This document shows, one piece after another, positions 7,153-14,347 of a stretch of DNA of 14,634 nucleotides; position 1 is the stretch's first letter, and each line of letters starts with the position of its first letter. The translations under genes were made by a program, and so were the position numbers. Location: the NCBI GenBank assembly GCA_002503055.1, contig DAQX01000009.1, positions 23,842 through 38,475 on the forward strand, written 5' to 3'. Under the pieces are notes generated by a model that saw nothing but the letters and a program-made list of their open reading frames with translations, had not been told where the DNA came from and searched no databases. The DNA is from Euryarchaeota archaeon UBA86. GTDB taxonomy: Archaea > Thermoplasmatota > Poseidoniia > Poseidoniales > Thalassarchaeaceae.

Positions 7153-8400
7153 TTAACTCCATGCATACCTCAGGATAGCGGCGATTCCGCCAAATGAGTC
7201 GTTAAGAGTGGCTCCTTCTTCAGTATCCATAGAAATGAGGCTGACTTTGGCCGAGATGTGGCCGGCCAGTGTACTCAACTCGTCTACTAGATCCATTGAC
7301 CTGTCATGATCCTCAGAGATATTCTCAGAATCACAGGATGGACAATTTGGAATGTCTGACCGACTGCTCTGAGTAGACTCCCATTCGTGACTGCACTTCT
7401 TACATATCCAGCCAACTCTTCGCTGTCTGAGGCCTTCTGAGAGAAGTAGAGTATGTACTGCGCCTTGGTCTAGAGCCGACCTAACCATCTTTTCACCGTA
7501 TGTTGCCTTGGGATGATTCTGCATGACTTCGCGAAGGAACTGATCGACAAGATTTCTCTCTGCATCTAGTTCAATCTGATCCATGAGGCCACCTGCCCGC
7601 TGAATTAGTTCACGCAGACCACTCTCATTGGAGTAACCAACATCAAACAGGGGCTCTCTGATTAGTTTCTTGATTTCGTGATGGAAATAATCCTTCTTTA
7701 CCACGAAATCCTTTGTGGCCCCCGGGCCTCCAACAATAATTCCCTGTAGATTCTCTATTTGGGGCAACCAGTAATTGCAAGCCCGCTCAGCGGATTTCTG
7801 GAAGAAGTTGTGAGCGGCCTCTTCGATAAGTCTCTCGAAACGCTGAGCCGACTGACCTCCTCTGCCGTGCTTCGAAGGTACCTGTGATGTGATGTGCTCC
7901 TGACAATGTAGCCGCTTTCCTGAGGCTATTCCGTAAGCAGACTCAGAGCGATCGATAACTAACAGCCCATATGCTGTTCTATCGATTAGCATCTCTTCCA
8001 ACTGGCTGATTTCGAATGTTGAATCACATCGGTATCTGAATGATGGGAATGGTTCAGGAGGGTCATCGATAACCGTGGTGATTAGTCTAGTCTTGTTGTT
8101 GCCAACGATGACATGTCCAACGAATAAGGCAATGCCACATTCTCCAGGAGTCTTGTAGCGGTTTAGCGAAGCTAAGGCTGACTCTATCGCATCGCCTACA
8201 TGTTTTCTTGTCAATTTCGACTTGATATTGGCAGCTTGACCGGCCTCTTGAGAAAGGTGCTGCCTAACATCGTGAATCATCCTATCAGGAGGGACAATGA
8301 CTGTCACCAGCTCAGTTCCCATACCTCGCATCGAAGATAGTTCCTCGAGCGCCTTCTTCAGGCGTAGCCTGCGCTGCTGCTGCTCTAGGTCATCTGACAT
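7153..8400 (-). CDS. prf1: Peptide chain release factor aRF1
   Basis: aRF1 reads all three stop codons in archaea and triggers release of the finished peptide. The 415-residue protein has the normal family length and all key motifs. NIKS (58-61) and YRCDSTF (123-129) form the stop-codon reading domain. GRGGQSAQRF, with GGQ at 181-183, reaches the peptidyl-transferase centre. The C-terminal domain holds a zinc-ribbon-like CKKC...CPSC pair seen in many archaeal members. The protein ends LRYAWS, 4 bases before the argS start, so the two are co-transcribed. It is the first gene of the leftward operon and diverges from pyrH. No Shine-Dalgarno site is visible before the ATG, so a leaderless or weak-leader transcript is possible. 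Confidence 0.97.
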   Translation of the reverse strand: MSDDLEQQQRRLRLKKALEELSSMRGMGTELVTVIVPPDRMIHDVRQHLSQEAGQAANIKSKLTRKHVGDAIESALASLNRYKTPGECGIALFVGHVIVGNNKTRLITTVIDDPPEPFPSFRYRCDSTFEISQLEEMLIDRTAYGLLVIDRSESAYGIASGKRLHCQEHITSQVPSKHGRGGQSAQRFERLIEEAAHNFFQKSAERACNYWLPQIENLQGIIVGGPGATKDFVVKKDYFHHEIKKLIREPLFDVGYSNESGLRELIQRAGGLMDQIELDAERNLVDQFLREVMQNHPKATYGEKMVRSALDQGAVHTLLLSEGLRQRRVGWICKKCSHEWESTQSSRSDIPNCPSCDSENISEDHDRSMDLVDELSTLAGHISAKVSLISMDTEEGATLNDSFGGIAAILRYAWS

Positions 8401-8405
8401 GCTAC

Positions 8406-8420
8406 GCCTCTGTTAGAGGC
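8406..8420. repeat. Short inverted repeat in the aRF1/pyrH divergent promoter region
   Basis: GCCTCT-GTT-AGAGGC is a perfect 6-base inverted repeat with a 3-base loop, 6 bases upstream of the aRF1 start. It could be a regulator site or a small hairpin in the aRF1 leader. An AGAGGC copy recurs at 8454-8459. I see no clear TATA box in this gap. Confidence 0.35.
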
Positions 8421-8496
8421 CTGAGGGGCGGCATTTCAACCCTTCACCGCGCTAGAGGCACAGGCATTGAAAGGGTGCATGTGTACGCAGACATCA

Positions 8497-9195
8497 ATGG
8501 CGAAGGTCGTAGCCGCCCTGGGAGGCAGTCTGCTCAGGCCCGAGGTCGAAGAGAGGCATGCTTGGCTAGAGAGCCTAATCGAGGTAGTTAGAGACCGTGT
8601 AGCAATGGATGACAAGTTGGGCATAGTTGTCGGAGGCGGGGCTGCTGCCCGAGAGGGAATAGAACTGGCAAGGCCACTAATAGACTCGGAGGATCGTCTC
8701 GACAGGATAGGTATCGCCGCCACAAGATTGAACGCCTCTATTGTACGAGAGAGTCTAGCTGATGCTGGGATACCTGTGTCTGGAAGTATCCCCTTCAGCG
8801 TTAATGAGGCGGTTTCGCTGCTCGAGGAAAGACAAGTAGTAATCATGGGCGGAACAAGGCCGGGGCATACTACCGACGCTGTGGCAATCAGACTGGCTGT
8901 GGCCTCGGGTGCTGAGCGTTGTATCATTGCTACTAATGTCTCCAAGGTGCATGACTCAGATCCAAGGACCAATCCCAATGCACGCGCATTTGATTCTCTC
9001 ACTCATTCCGAATTACAAGAAATTGTAGGTCCTGCGGAACATTCCAGAGCCGGACCTTCACAAGTGGTAGATCCAATCGGTGCTGATGCGGCTGCGGAAG
9101 CCGGAATGAAACTGTGCATACTTGATGGCAGGAGCATCAGTGCACTTAGGTCGGCTATTGAAGGCGAGGAATTCGGAGGAACCGTGGTAGGATGA
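8497..9195 (+). CDS. pyrH: UMP kinase, archaeal type
   Basis: This amino-acid-kinase-fold enzyme phosphorylates UMP to UDP in pyrimidine synthesis. The 232-residue form begins MAKVVAALGGSLL, the usual opening. It shows VVGGGAAAREG (44-54), then GGTRPGHTTDAVA (118-130) and ATNVSKVHDSDP (145-156), the nucleotide-binding blocks of the archaeal PyrH group. Isopentenyl phosphate kinase has the same fold, but the PGHTTDAVA block favours UMP kinase. The start is uncertain: the ATG at 8497 matches the family N terminus but has no binding site, while an in-frame ATG at 8479 has AAGGGTG upstream and would add six residues. A TTG at 8467 is less likely. The next gene overlaps the stop (ATGA). Confidence 0.92.
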   Translation: MAKVVAALGGSLLRPEVEERHAWLESLIEVVRDRVAMDDKLGIVVGGGAAAREGIELARPLIDSEDRLDRIGIAATRLNASIVRESLADAGIPVSGSIPFSVNEAVSLLEERQVVIMGGTRPGHTTDAVAIRLAVASGAERCIIATNVSKVHDSDPRTNPNARAFDSLTHSELQEIVGPAEHSRAGPSQVVDPIGADAAAEAGMKLCILDGRSISALRSAIEGEEFGGTVVG

Positions 9196-9500
9196 GTCAG
9201 CGCGACCGAATTATGCGAGATGCTCAGAGGACTGCGGAGGAGGCGCGTGAGGCCGCCAAGCGTGGACGAGAGGCCCAGAAGAAGGAGCGTGCTAAGCGGA
9301 ACTTCTCGACTCCGGATCATCGGCACTGCTCGGTTTGTTGGGCCCCTATCCCTCTGGACGAGGATCCCCCGGTATGTTCAGATCCACAATGTGGTGAGAC
9401 TCGGCGTAAACGAGAGTCATCTAGGAAGAGGTTGACAGTAATGCTGTACTTATTCCCTGCAATAGCCATACTTCTAGTGTTCTTACAAGTGATAACATAG
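9192..9500 (+). CDS. Zn-ribbon protein with C-terminal membrane anchor (DUF2116-like)
   Basis: This 102-residue protein has three parts. Residues 1-37 are a highly charged, Ala/Arg/Glu-rich helix that may form a coiled coil. Residues 43-70 hold a zinc ribbon, with Cys46, Cys49, Cys62 and Cys67 in HRHCSVCWAPIP and VCSDPQC. Residues 82-100 form one hydrophobic segment at the C terminus, preceded by a basic stretch (RRKRESSRKR), so the ribbon and coil should face the cytoplasm. The layout matches archaeal DUF2116 proteins, whose function is unknown to me. The start overlaps the pyrH stop as ATGA, so the two are coupled. An upstream GGAGG lies about 12 bases away, rather far. Confidence 0.82.
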   Translation: MSQRDRIMRDAQRTAEEAREAAKRGREAQKKERAKRNFSTPDHRHCSVCWAPIPLDEDPPVCSDPQCGETRRKRESSRKRLTVMLYLFPAIAILLVFLQVIT

Positions 9501-9542
9501 TGGCGTCAGATTGAACTGTGAGCGAGATAAGGAGTGAGTGTG

Positions 9543-10133
9543 ATGATGATTAGGATTCTTTCAATTCTACCTGCTGCGATGGGTATAATCTGCGCTATTC
9601 TAGTATTGATCAGCCTATATTCTCCTACATTAGATGCCAGTCGCACAGACATTCCGCTTGTCCCATGTACTGATGACAGTACTGGATGCCCAGTAGGGAT
9701 GAGTGATGAGGATCTCCGCTCACCTACTGCTTTCATACTGCTCGATATAGAAGTAACAATCGAATGGGAGCAATTCGCCACCAGTTGGATTGGCGTAATC
9801 GAAAGTCCCCCTCCTGAAGACTGCGAGCCCGACTCGAGTGGACTTACATCTTGTACCGCTGAGGATTTCGATTTCGTCGCTGGCGGCCCGGATGAAGACG
9901 GCGGTTCACTTACCTTCGATCTAAAGCCGGGAGAATACAGATTCGCAACCGCAAGTACAGATACATCAGGAATTGGTGGGGAGCAATTAGTCACGATTAC
10001 TCCGGAGATTGCCCTTAACCCGATTGTTGAGATTCTGCTAGCAATTGTCTCAATTCTTCTACTGGCTGGCTCAGGAGAGATGTTTGCTCATCGAAGAATT
10101 GTGAAGGCCTGGAATCGATTCAAAGAAGCATGA
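9543..10133 (+). CDS. Unrecognised membrane protein with an exported domain
   Basis: I do not recognise this 196-residue protein. Residues 5-26 form a hydrophobic signal-anchor-like segment. Residues 30-158 are acidic and rich in Asp, Ser, Thr and Pro, with predicted beta character and four cysteines (42, 49, 94, 104) that could pair as disulfides outside the cell. Residues 161-176 form a second membrane segment, followed by a basic tail (HRRIVKAWNRFKE) that should be cytoplasmic. The ATG at 9543 has AAGGAGTG about 8 bases upstream; in-frame GTG codons at 9534 and 9540 are alternatives. It lies 42 bases after the Zn-ribbon gene and overlaps the frame region of the next small gene. A sensory or envelope role is only a guess. 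Confidence 0.78.
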   Translation: MMIRILSILPAAMGIICAILVLISLYSPTLDASRTDIPLVPCTDDSTGCPVGMSDEDLRSPTAFILLDIEVTIEWEQFATSWIGVIESPPPEDCEPDSSGLTSCTAEDFDFVAGGPDEDGGSLTFDLKPGEYRFATASTDTSGIGGEQLVTITPEIALNPIVEILLAIVSILLLAGSGEMFAHRRIVKAWNRFKEA

Positions 10134-10177
10134 GTCGATTCAGTCTTGTTGAAGAACCAGTAAGGAGTGCAGAGTAC

Positions 10178-10294
10178 ATGGACAAGACCTGCGAGAAATG
10201 TGGTTCTGCAATCGATGTCTCTGGACTACCGCCTTCATTTGGAGGCTACAGCCTCTACTGCACAATATGTGGCCATCACTGGAAAGTTGAGTGA
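10178..10294 (+). CDS. Very short zinc-ribbon protein
   Basis: This 38-residue frame reads MDKTCEKCGSAIDVSG, then Gly-rich residues, then YCTICGHHWKVE. The two CxxC knuckles (Cys5/Cys8 and Cys28/Cys31), with a following His-His-Trp, form a complete rubredoxin-like or zinc-ribbon fold, which is hard to get by chance. AAGGAGTG lies about 10 bases before the ATG. An in-frame ATG at 10130 overlaps the previous stop as ATGA and would give 54 residues, but it has no binding site. The stop at 10292-10294 directly abuts the stop of the convergent NOG1 gene. Function is unknown; it may act with the two membrane proteins upstream. Confidence 0.72.
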   Translation: MDKTCEKCGSAIDVSGLPPSFGGYSLYCTICGHHWKVE

Positions 10295-11323
10295 TTACTC
10301 ATCACGGTGCCAATTTTCTGGCAGGCTGAGTGGGTCTACTATTTCGTCAGCCCCTATCACTTCGATTAGTCTGGCTCTGAGTTCCTCGAGTCCTTGTCCA
10401 GTCTGGGCGCTAATTGGTGTCTCGACTTCTTCTGCAAGCCCTCCGATTAAGTCAGCCTTGCTGTGAACTACAATCAGAGGTCGCTCTGACATCAAATGAC
10501 CGGCCTCCTCTAGGAGGTGTTCCTGTTGATCCAATGGAGTAGTTGTGCCTTCGGACGAATCAATTAGGAAGAGAAGCACATCGCCAATGTGCTCGAGAGC
10601 AGCGATTGCTTGCAACTCAATTCGGTTACGCTCAGACATCGGCCTGTCTAGAAGACCTGGTGTGTCGACCATTTGGTACGCTCTGCGCCGATGCTCAAAG
10701 TGCCCAAGGTGTAACTGCTTAGTAGTGAATGGGTATGATGCGACTTCGGGCTCTCCGCTAGAAAGTGCAGTAATTAGGGCTGATTTTCCTACATTTGGAG
10801 CTCCTGCGACCACGATACATGGCTCACCAGGATCTAGCGAGGGAAGGTGACGAAGAGTATCGCGGGCTTCGCCGAGCCACATAATCTGAGGTGAGACTTG
10901 GTCTAGAATAGAAGAAAACCGTCCGTAGGCATGGCGGCGAGCCTGATGGAATCCCTCGATGTTTCTAAGTCTCAGAATCTTCCTCTGTGTCTCACCTGCA
11001 ATCTTACGGACCTGTTCGGCGGCCCACTGGATTGTGCCCAGACTCTTACGGTATTCGTCATTACCCACTGCGGCATCAATCAAGGCTTGATCAAACTGAG
11101 AGAGTGCATTCAGGCTAGGCCATCTGTCAACCCATTTGAGTAGAGTTGAGTCAATGACATCGGCGGCAGACTGGACCATCCTGTCCATCTGCTTGCGGAC
11201 TCTATGGTACTTGTCAGGATCTTCGACGAAATCTGACTGTTTACTCGCCCTGCTGAATGCCTTGTCGAGGATCTCCTGTGGATACAATACCGTAGGTATG
11301 CTTCTCCAGTTAACCCCTGCCAT
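10295..11323 (-). CDS. NOG1-family GTPase (ribosome biogenesis)
   Basis: This is a 342-residue GTPase of the OBG/NOG1 group. In eukaryotes NOG1 helps assemble the large ribosomal subunit, and archaeal homologues are presumed to do the same. A helical N-terminal region (about 1-165), with NWRSIPTVLYPQEILDKAF at its start, precedes the G domain. G1 is GAPNVGKS (174-181). Switch I has SYPFTTKQLHLGH, G3 is DTPGLLDRP (from 220), G4 is HSKADL (SKAD at 288-291, in place of NKxD) and G5 is SAQTG. The long C-terminal extension of eukaryotic NOG1 is absent, as is usual in archaea. GGAGG lies 7 bases before the ATG. The gene converges on the small Zn-ribbon gene with no spacer. Confidence 0.9.
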   Translation of the reverse strand: MAGVNWRSIPTVLYPQEILDKAFSRASKQSDFVEDPDKYHRVRKQMDRMVQSAADVIDSTLLKWVDRWPSLNALSQFDQALIDAAVGNDEYRKSLGTIQWAAEQVRKIAGETQRKILRLRNIEGFHQARRHAYGRFSSILDQVSPQIMWLGEARDTLRHLPSLDPGEPCIVVAGAPNVGKSALITALSSGEPEVASYPFTTKQLHLGHFEHRRRAYQMVDTPGLLDRPMSERNRIELQAIAALEHIGDVLLFLIDSSEGTTTPLDQQEHLLEEAGHLMSERPLIVVHSKADLIGGLAEEVETPISAQTGQGLEELRARLIEVIGADEIVDPLSLPENWHRDE

Positions 11324-11408
11324 CCGCTCGCCTCCGGTCTGCGGCCTCTACCATCACCTTTCAAGCCCACAGTCGGCAAAATGATGTCTCGTGGACCAAT
11401 CCTACTCC

Positions 11409-11416
11409 TTTTCTAT
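11409..11416 (+). promoter_or_regulatory. Possible TATA-like element before the 11437 gene
   Basis: TTTTCTAT is centred about 24 bases before the ATG at 11437, the distance expected for a leaderless archaeal transcript. The gene has no Shine-Dalgarno site, which fits. The match to the TATA consensus is weak. It lies in the 113-base gap between the divergent NOG1 gene and this one. Confidence 0.3.
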
Positions 11417-11436
11417 CACGACTGTGGCGCATTGGC

Positions 11437-11889
11437 ATGGCAGGAACACGCAAAGGCAAGAGAATCGATGATCTCCCGGGATGGGCAAGGCGCATACACG
11501 AAGAGTACGGCTCACCTGAGCTATCGGATTTGCAAGATGTATTCCACGGGCCATTGCTAGAGCGTAGATCGGGTCTGCGCAAGGACGATTTAATCGAGAT
11601 TCTGCTTGATGCAAGGGCTCTGCCCAAGGATGTTGATCCGTGGGTAAGGGGTATGTTGATTGGAACTTCTCGTAATGCCGTCGAGATTCTGGACGAGAGT
11701 GGCGGATTCAGATCGATTGCCAGAGATGTAATAGTCGAGGTCAGATTGGTTACTCATCTTCGACGCCCTTACATAGAAGACAAGGAGTTATTGACCTTCG
11801 AGAAGGAAGATTTCAGACGCCGCTCTAGCATGCAAGAAGAAGCTGAGAGAAGTGCCGATGGTAGTGACGATAGTCACCTCTGGGGATGA
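11437..11889 (+). CDS. Hypothetical protein, family not recognised
   Basis: This 150-residue basic and acidic protein has no motif I can name. It has no cysteines, no signal peptide and no membrane segment, so it is probably cytoplasmic. The middle (about 66-108, with GMLIGTSRNAVEIL and IARDVIVEVRLV) alternates in a way that suggests a small beta-barrel, possibly Sm- or SH3-like, but this is weak. The C-terminal 30 residues are charged and low in complexity (RRRSSMQEEAERSADGSDD), probably disordered. It starts a rightward cluster and its stop lies 4 bases before the dehydratase start. The ATG has no ribosome-binding site, which suggests a leaderless transcript. The long open frame and tight linkage to the next gene support it as real. 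Confidence 0.7.
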   Translation: MAGTRKGKRIDDLPGWARRIHEEYGSPELSDLQDVFHGPLLERRSGLRKDDLIEILLDARALPKDVDPWVRGMLIGTSRNAVEILDESGGFRSIARDVIVEVRLVTHLRRPYIEDKELLTFEKEDFRRRSSMQEEAERSADGSDDSHLWG

Positions 11890-11893
11890 GTGG

Positions 11894-12223
11894 ATGTCCG
11901 ATCTGGCCTCAAAGAGATGTGAACCTTGTGAGGGAGGAGTTCCTCCGCTTGGAGAAGATGAGCAATCCGAATTGTTAGTACAACTTGCAGAAGATTGGCG
12001 CATCGTAGAAGGTCATCACTTGGAGAGGGAATGGTCATTTCCAGACTTCTTATCTGCTCTTGAATTCACCAACGCAGCAGGGGCAATTTGCGAGGAGCAG
12101 GGGCATCATGCGGACTTTGAAGTCGGCTGGGGTAGAGTAAAAGCGATGATTTGGACTCATAAGATAGACGGTCTGACCGAATCCGACTTCGTTCTCGCTG
12201 CAAAATTCGATTTTTTGGATTAG
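11894..12223 (+). CDS. Pterin-4a-carbinolamine dehydratase
   Basis: This 109-residue enzyme dehydrates 4a-hydroxytetrahydropterin, recycling the cofactor of pterin-dependent hydroxylases. It opens MSDLASKRCEPCEGGVPPL, as many microbial members do. The active-site signature is EEQGHHADFEVGWGRVKAMI followed by WTHKIDGLTESDFVLA, with His71, His72 and His89 as the catalytic histidines. The usual HHPD reads HHAD here. Length is normal. I chose the ATG at 11894, 4 bases after the preceding stop, because homologues begin here; an ATG at 11852 would overlap that gene by 38 bases and add 14 residues. No aromatic amino acid hydroxylase is nearby, so its pterin substrate is unknown. Confidence 0.9.
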   Translation: MSDLASKRCEPCEGGVPPLGEDEQSELLVQLAEDWRIVEGHHLEREWSFPDFLSALEFTNAAGAICEEQGHHADFEVGWGRVKAMIWTHKIDGLTESDFVLAAKFDFLD

Positions 12224-12231
12224 GAATTTCC

Positions 12232-12804
12232 ATGGCCGATGTACAGGACAATCTGAATGGAAGAAGAACAGTCTATAGTTTCACTAATCGCAAAGTTAGT
12301 GTTTCAGATTTAGAAATTGCATTCAAGGCTGCCAGTAACGCACCCTGTCACAAACAAACTCATCCTTGGAAGTACTATGTCCTAGGAGAAGAAACTAGGC
12401 AAAAAATGTTGCAAACTGTAATTTCTCTGGCTAGAAAGAAGGCCTTGGAGAAAGGTGAAAAAGATAGTAATTCTTCAGAAAAAAAGGCAGTTTCGAAAAT
12501 TATTGATGTACCTGAAGTGATAGCAGTAACAACAAAACTCAGTCCCAATGATTCATTCAGAGAGCAGGAGGACTATGCGGCAACGGTATGTTCCTTGCAC
12601 AATCTTGTGCTTTCTCTTTGGGATATGGGAATAGGTAGTCAATGGAGCACAGGGGGAATCACTAGGCATCCTTCGACATACAGGGTACTTGAGATTGAAA
12701 GTGAGAAGGAGAGGATAGTAGGATTTCTGAAGGTAGGATATCCTAGATCAGTGCCGGTCAAAAATAAAAAGAAAGTCTCAGAGATTAGAAAGTACCTCCC
12801 ATAA
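12232..12804 (+). CDS. Nitroreductase-family flavoprotein
   Basis: This 190-residue protein is of the FMN-dependent nitroreductase fold, and would reduce nitro compounds, quinones or other acceptors with NAD(P)H. It shows the N-terminal RRTVYSF (11-17) FMN phosphate-contact region, the NAPCHKQTHPWKYYVL stretch (36-51), and a later block with DMGIGSQWSTGG (131-142) and IVGFLKVGYPRSVP. It resembles the short YdjA/RutE-like members. A central Lys-rich insert (about 69-90) is unusual. The gene starts 8 bases after the dehydratase, with TAGGA upstream. It is markedly more A+T-rich (about 41% G+C by hand) than its neighbours. The true substrate is not visible. Confidence 0.85.
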   Translation: MADVQDNLNGRRTVYSFTNRKVSVSDLEIAFKAASNAPCHKQTHPWKYYVLGEETRQKMLQTVISLARKKALEKGEKDSNSSEKKAVSKIIDVPEVIAVTTKLSPNDSFREQEDYAATVCSLHNLVLSLWDMGIGSQWSTGGITRHPSTYRVLEIESEKERIVGFLKVGYPRSVPVKNKKKVSEIRKYLP

Positions 12805-12818
12805 TGGTTTGATGAAAC

Positions 12819-13835
12819 ATGAAGAAAATTATCTATCCCAAAACTGGAGGAGTTGACTCGATAGAAATTATCGAGGAGAAGGAGCCAGTTCCATCTGATG
12901 GAGAGGTCGTCGTTAGAATACATAGGTCGGGTATCAATTTCGCTGATTTGATGATGAGACAGGGTTTGTATGGATCCAATCCAGACTATCCATTTACACC
13001 TGGATACGAGGCAGCAGGCGAAGTTGTCTCGATAGGAGATGGTGTTGACAGTATTGGCATAGGTGAGAGAGTATTGGCCATGACAGGTTTCGGAGGTTAT
13101 TCTGAGATGGTGTGCTTAGATGCGAATAGGGTTATTCCGCTTCCTGAATCCGTGACATACGACCAAGCTGCCGCGTTACCGGTCACCTATGGTACGGCTT
13201 ACCACATGCTAGTTTATCTTGGCAACCTTGCCGAAGAAGATACAGTTCTAGTCCATCATGCAGCAGGAGGAGTCGGTACTGCTGTAGCACAAATCTGTAA
13301 GGCTTACGGAGTCTCCAAAATTATTGGCACAGCGTCTGCTCCTAAGAGGAAATTTGTAGAATCTCTGGGAATGCACTTTGTCGACAGTAAGTCCGAGGAC
13401 TTCGTCTCAGTCTGCAAATCACTGACTGATGGAAAGGGGGTGCATCACGCGATAGACCCAGTAGGTGGCAAGCACCTGATGCGCTCATACAGGGCTCTGC
13501 GTCGAGGAGGGAAATTGTACTGCTTCGGGGCTTCTTCTGCTGTGAAGGGTGAAAAGCGCTCTATGGCAACTGCCATGAGCATGTGGGCATCTACGCCCAA
13601 ATTCGATCCGTTGAAGATGATGAGATCTAACAAAGCGGTGTTTGGAGTGCATATGGGACTACTCGATGATGAGTCGATCTTCAAGGGCCATCTGGAAGCT
13701 CTCTCGGGTATGTTATTGAAGGGCCAAATAGACCCGATTATAGACTCAGTATGGCGGTTTGAGCAAGTGGCTGAGGCTCAGAAGCACATGCATGATCGTA
13801 AGAATCGCGGCAAGATTCTGTTGGATTTCTCGTGA
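12819..13835 (+). CDS. Zinc-free MDR oxidoreductase (quinone oxidoreductase/VAT1-like)
   Basis: This 338-residue medium-chain dehydrogenase/reductase probably reduces quinones or enones with NADPH. The N-terminal GroES-like domain has GINFADLMMRQGLY (38-51) and PFTPGYEAAGEV. It lacks the catalytic zinc ligands of alcohol dehydrogenases, which separates it from zinc-containing ADHs. The nucleotide-binding domain carries AAGGVGTAVAQ (148-158), the QOR version of the glycine-rich loop. The C-terminal half (GKLYCFGASS and MWASTPKFDPLKMM) recalls the VAT-1-like subgroup. The gene follows the nitroreductase by 14 bases and may share its transcript, though no good ribosome-binding site precedes the ATG. 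Confidence 0.92.
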   Translation: MKKIIYPKTGGVDSIEIIEEKEPVPSDGEVVVRIHRSGINFADLMMRQGLYGSNPDYPFTPGYEAAGEVVSIGDGVDSIGIGERVLAMTGFGGYSEMVCLDANRVIPLPESVTYDQAAALPVTYGTAYHMLVYLGNLAEEDTVLVHHAAGGVGTAVAQICKAYGVSKIIGTASAPKRKFVESLGMHFVDSKSEDFVSVCKSLTDGKGVHHAIDPVGGKHLMRSYRALRRGGKLYCFGASSAVKGEKRSMATAMSMWASTPKFDPLKMMRSNKAVFGVHMGLLDDESIFKGHLEALSGMLLKGQIDPIIDSVWRFEQVAEAQKHMHDRKNRGKILLDFS

Positions 13836-13848
13836 ATCAGAGAGATAA

Positions 13849-14259
13849 TCAGAGTTTGACTGGCCTTGTTGCGCCACAGGCTTGGCACTTCAGGAGACTA
13901 GTCCTTCCTTCCTTGATGAATCTGGTATCTGGTGCACGGCACTGTCCACACAAGATGAATGCCTTGACATAAGCAACTAGTTTCTCCTTGATTCGAACTG
14001 GAGGGACTCTTCCCTTGAACATCACACGGACCTGCTCACGAGTTCCTGAAGTTCCCAGCTCATTTAGCAAGAATTGGTAGACATGATTGGCGTCTCTATC
14101 CATGGCACTGACGATGTCAGCAAAGTTGCGCAGAATAGTCTGACTGCCCTCGATTAGGACATCTGGCTCAGGCATAGTCCAGCGTGACCTCTCGCTAATG
14201 TCCTTCGGGATGCGCTCACGAGCGCGGTCCAGTAGGTCATCGTAGTCGTAGTCGCTCAT
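13849..14259 (-). CDS. eif2b: Translation initiation factor aIF2 subunit beta
   Basis: aIF2 is the archaeal heterotrimer that brings initiator Met-tRNA to the small ribosomal subunit, and beta is its small zinc-containing subunit. The 136-residue protein begins MSDYDYDDLLDRA, the usual opening. It shows VLIEGSQTILRNFADI, FLLNELGTSGTR and a C-terminal zinc finger with Cys104, Cys107, Cys125 and Cys128 (CGQC...CQAC). A GTG at 14289 would add ten residues and has GGTGAG before it, so the true start is open. I chose the ATG because it lies closer to the known start. The gene converges on the MDR gene with a 13-base gap and diverges from dut. Confidence 0.95.
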   Translation of the reverse strand: MSDYDYDDLLDRARERIPKDISERSRWTMPEPDVLIEGSQTILRNFADIVSAMDRDANHVYQFLLNELGTSGTREQVRVMFKGRVPPVRIKEKLVAYVKAFILCGQCRAPDTRFIKEGRTSLLKCQACGATRPVKL

Positions 14260-14347
14260 CGGCTTGGCGAACCGTGGCCCCTTTTTCACCTCACCGGGAC
14301 TAGATAGGCTTGCGAACGCTCAAAGAACCTAACCGTGCAGCAGTGCC

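Noticed and set aside
7149..7166. Upstream ATG for argS, overlapping the end of aRF1
   Set aside because: The ATG at 7148 has GGAG 8 bases upstream and fits the family N terminus better.
8436..9002. 188-residue open frame on the minus strand opposite pyrH
   Set aside because: It is rich in Ser, Ala and Ile, has no motif, and lies wholly opposite a gene with strong UMP kinase motifs.
8497..9195. Isopentenyl phosphate kinase as the identity of the pyrH gene
   Set aside because: The GGTRPGHTTDAVA block and TNVSKVHDSDP match archaeal UMP kinase rather than IPK.
9506..9994. 162-residue open frame on the minus strand opposite the membrane protein gene
   Set aside because: The plus-strand frame has a ribosome-binding site and two well-placed membrane segments. 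The minus frame has a Ser/Pro-rich, shadow-like composition.
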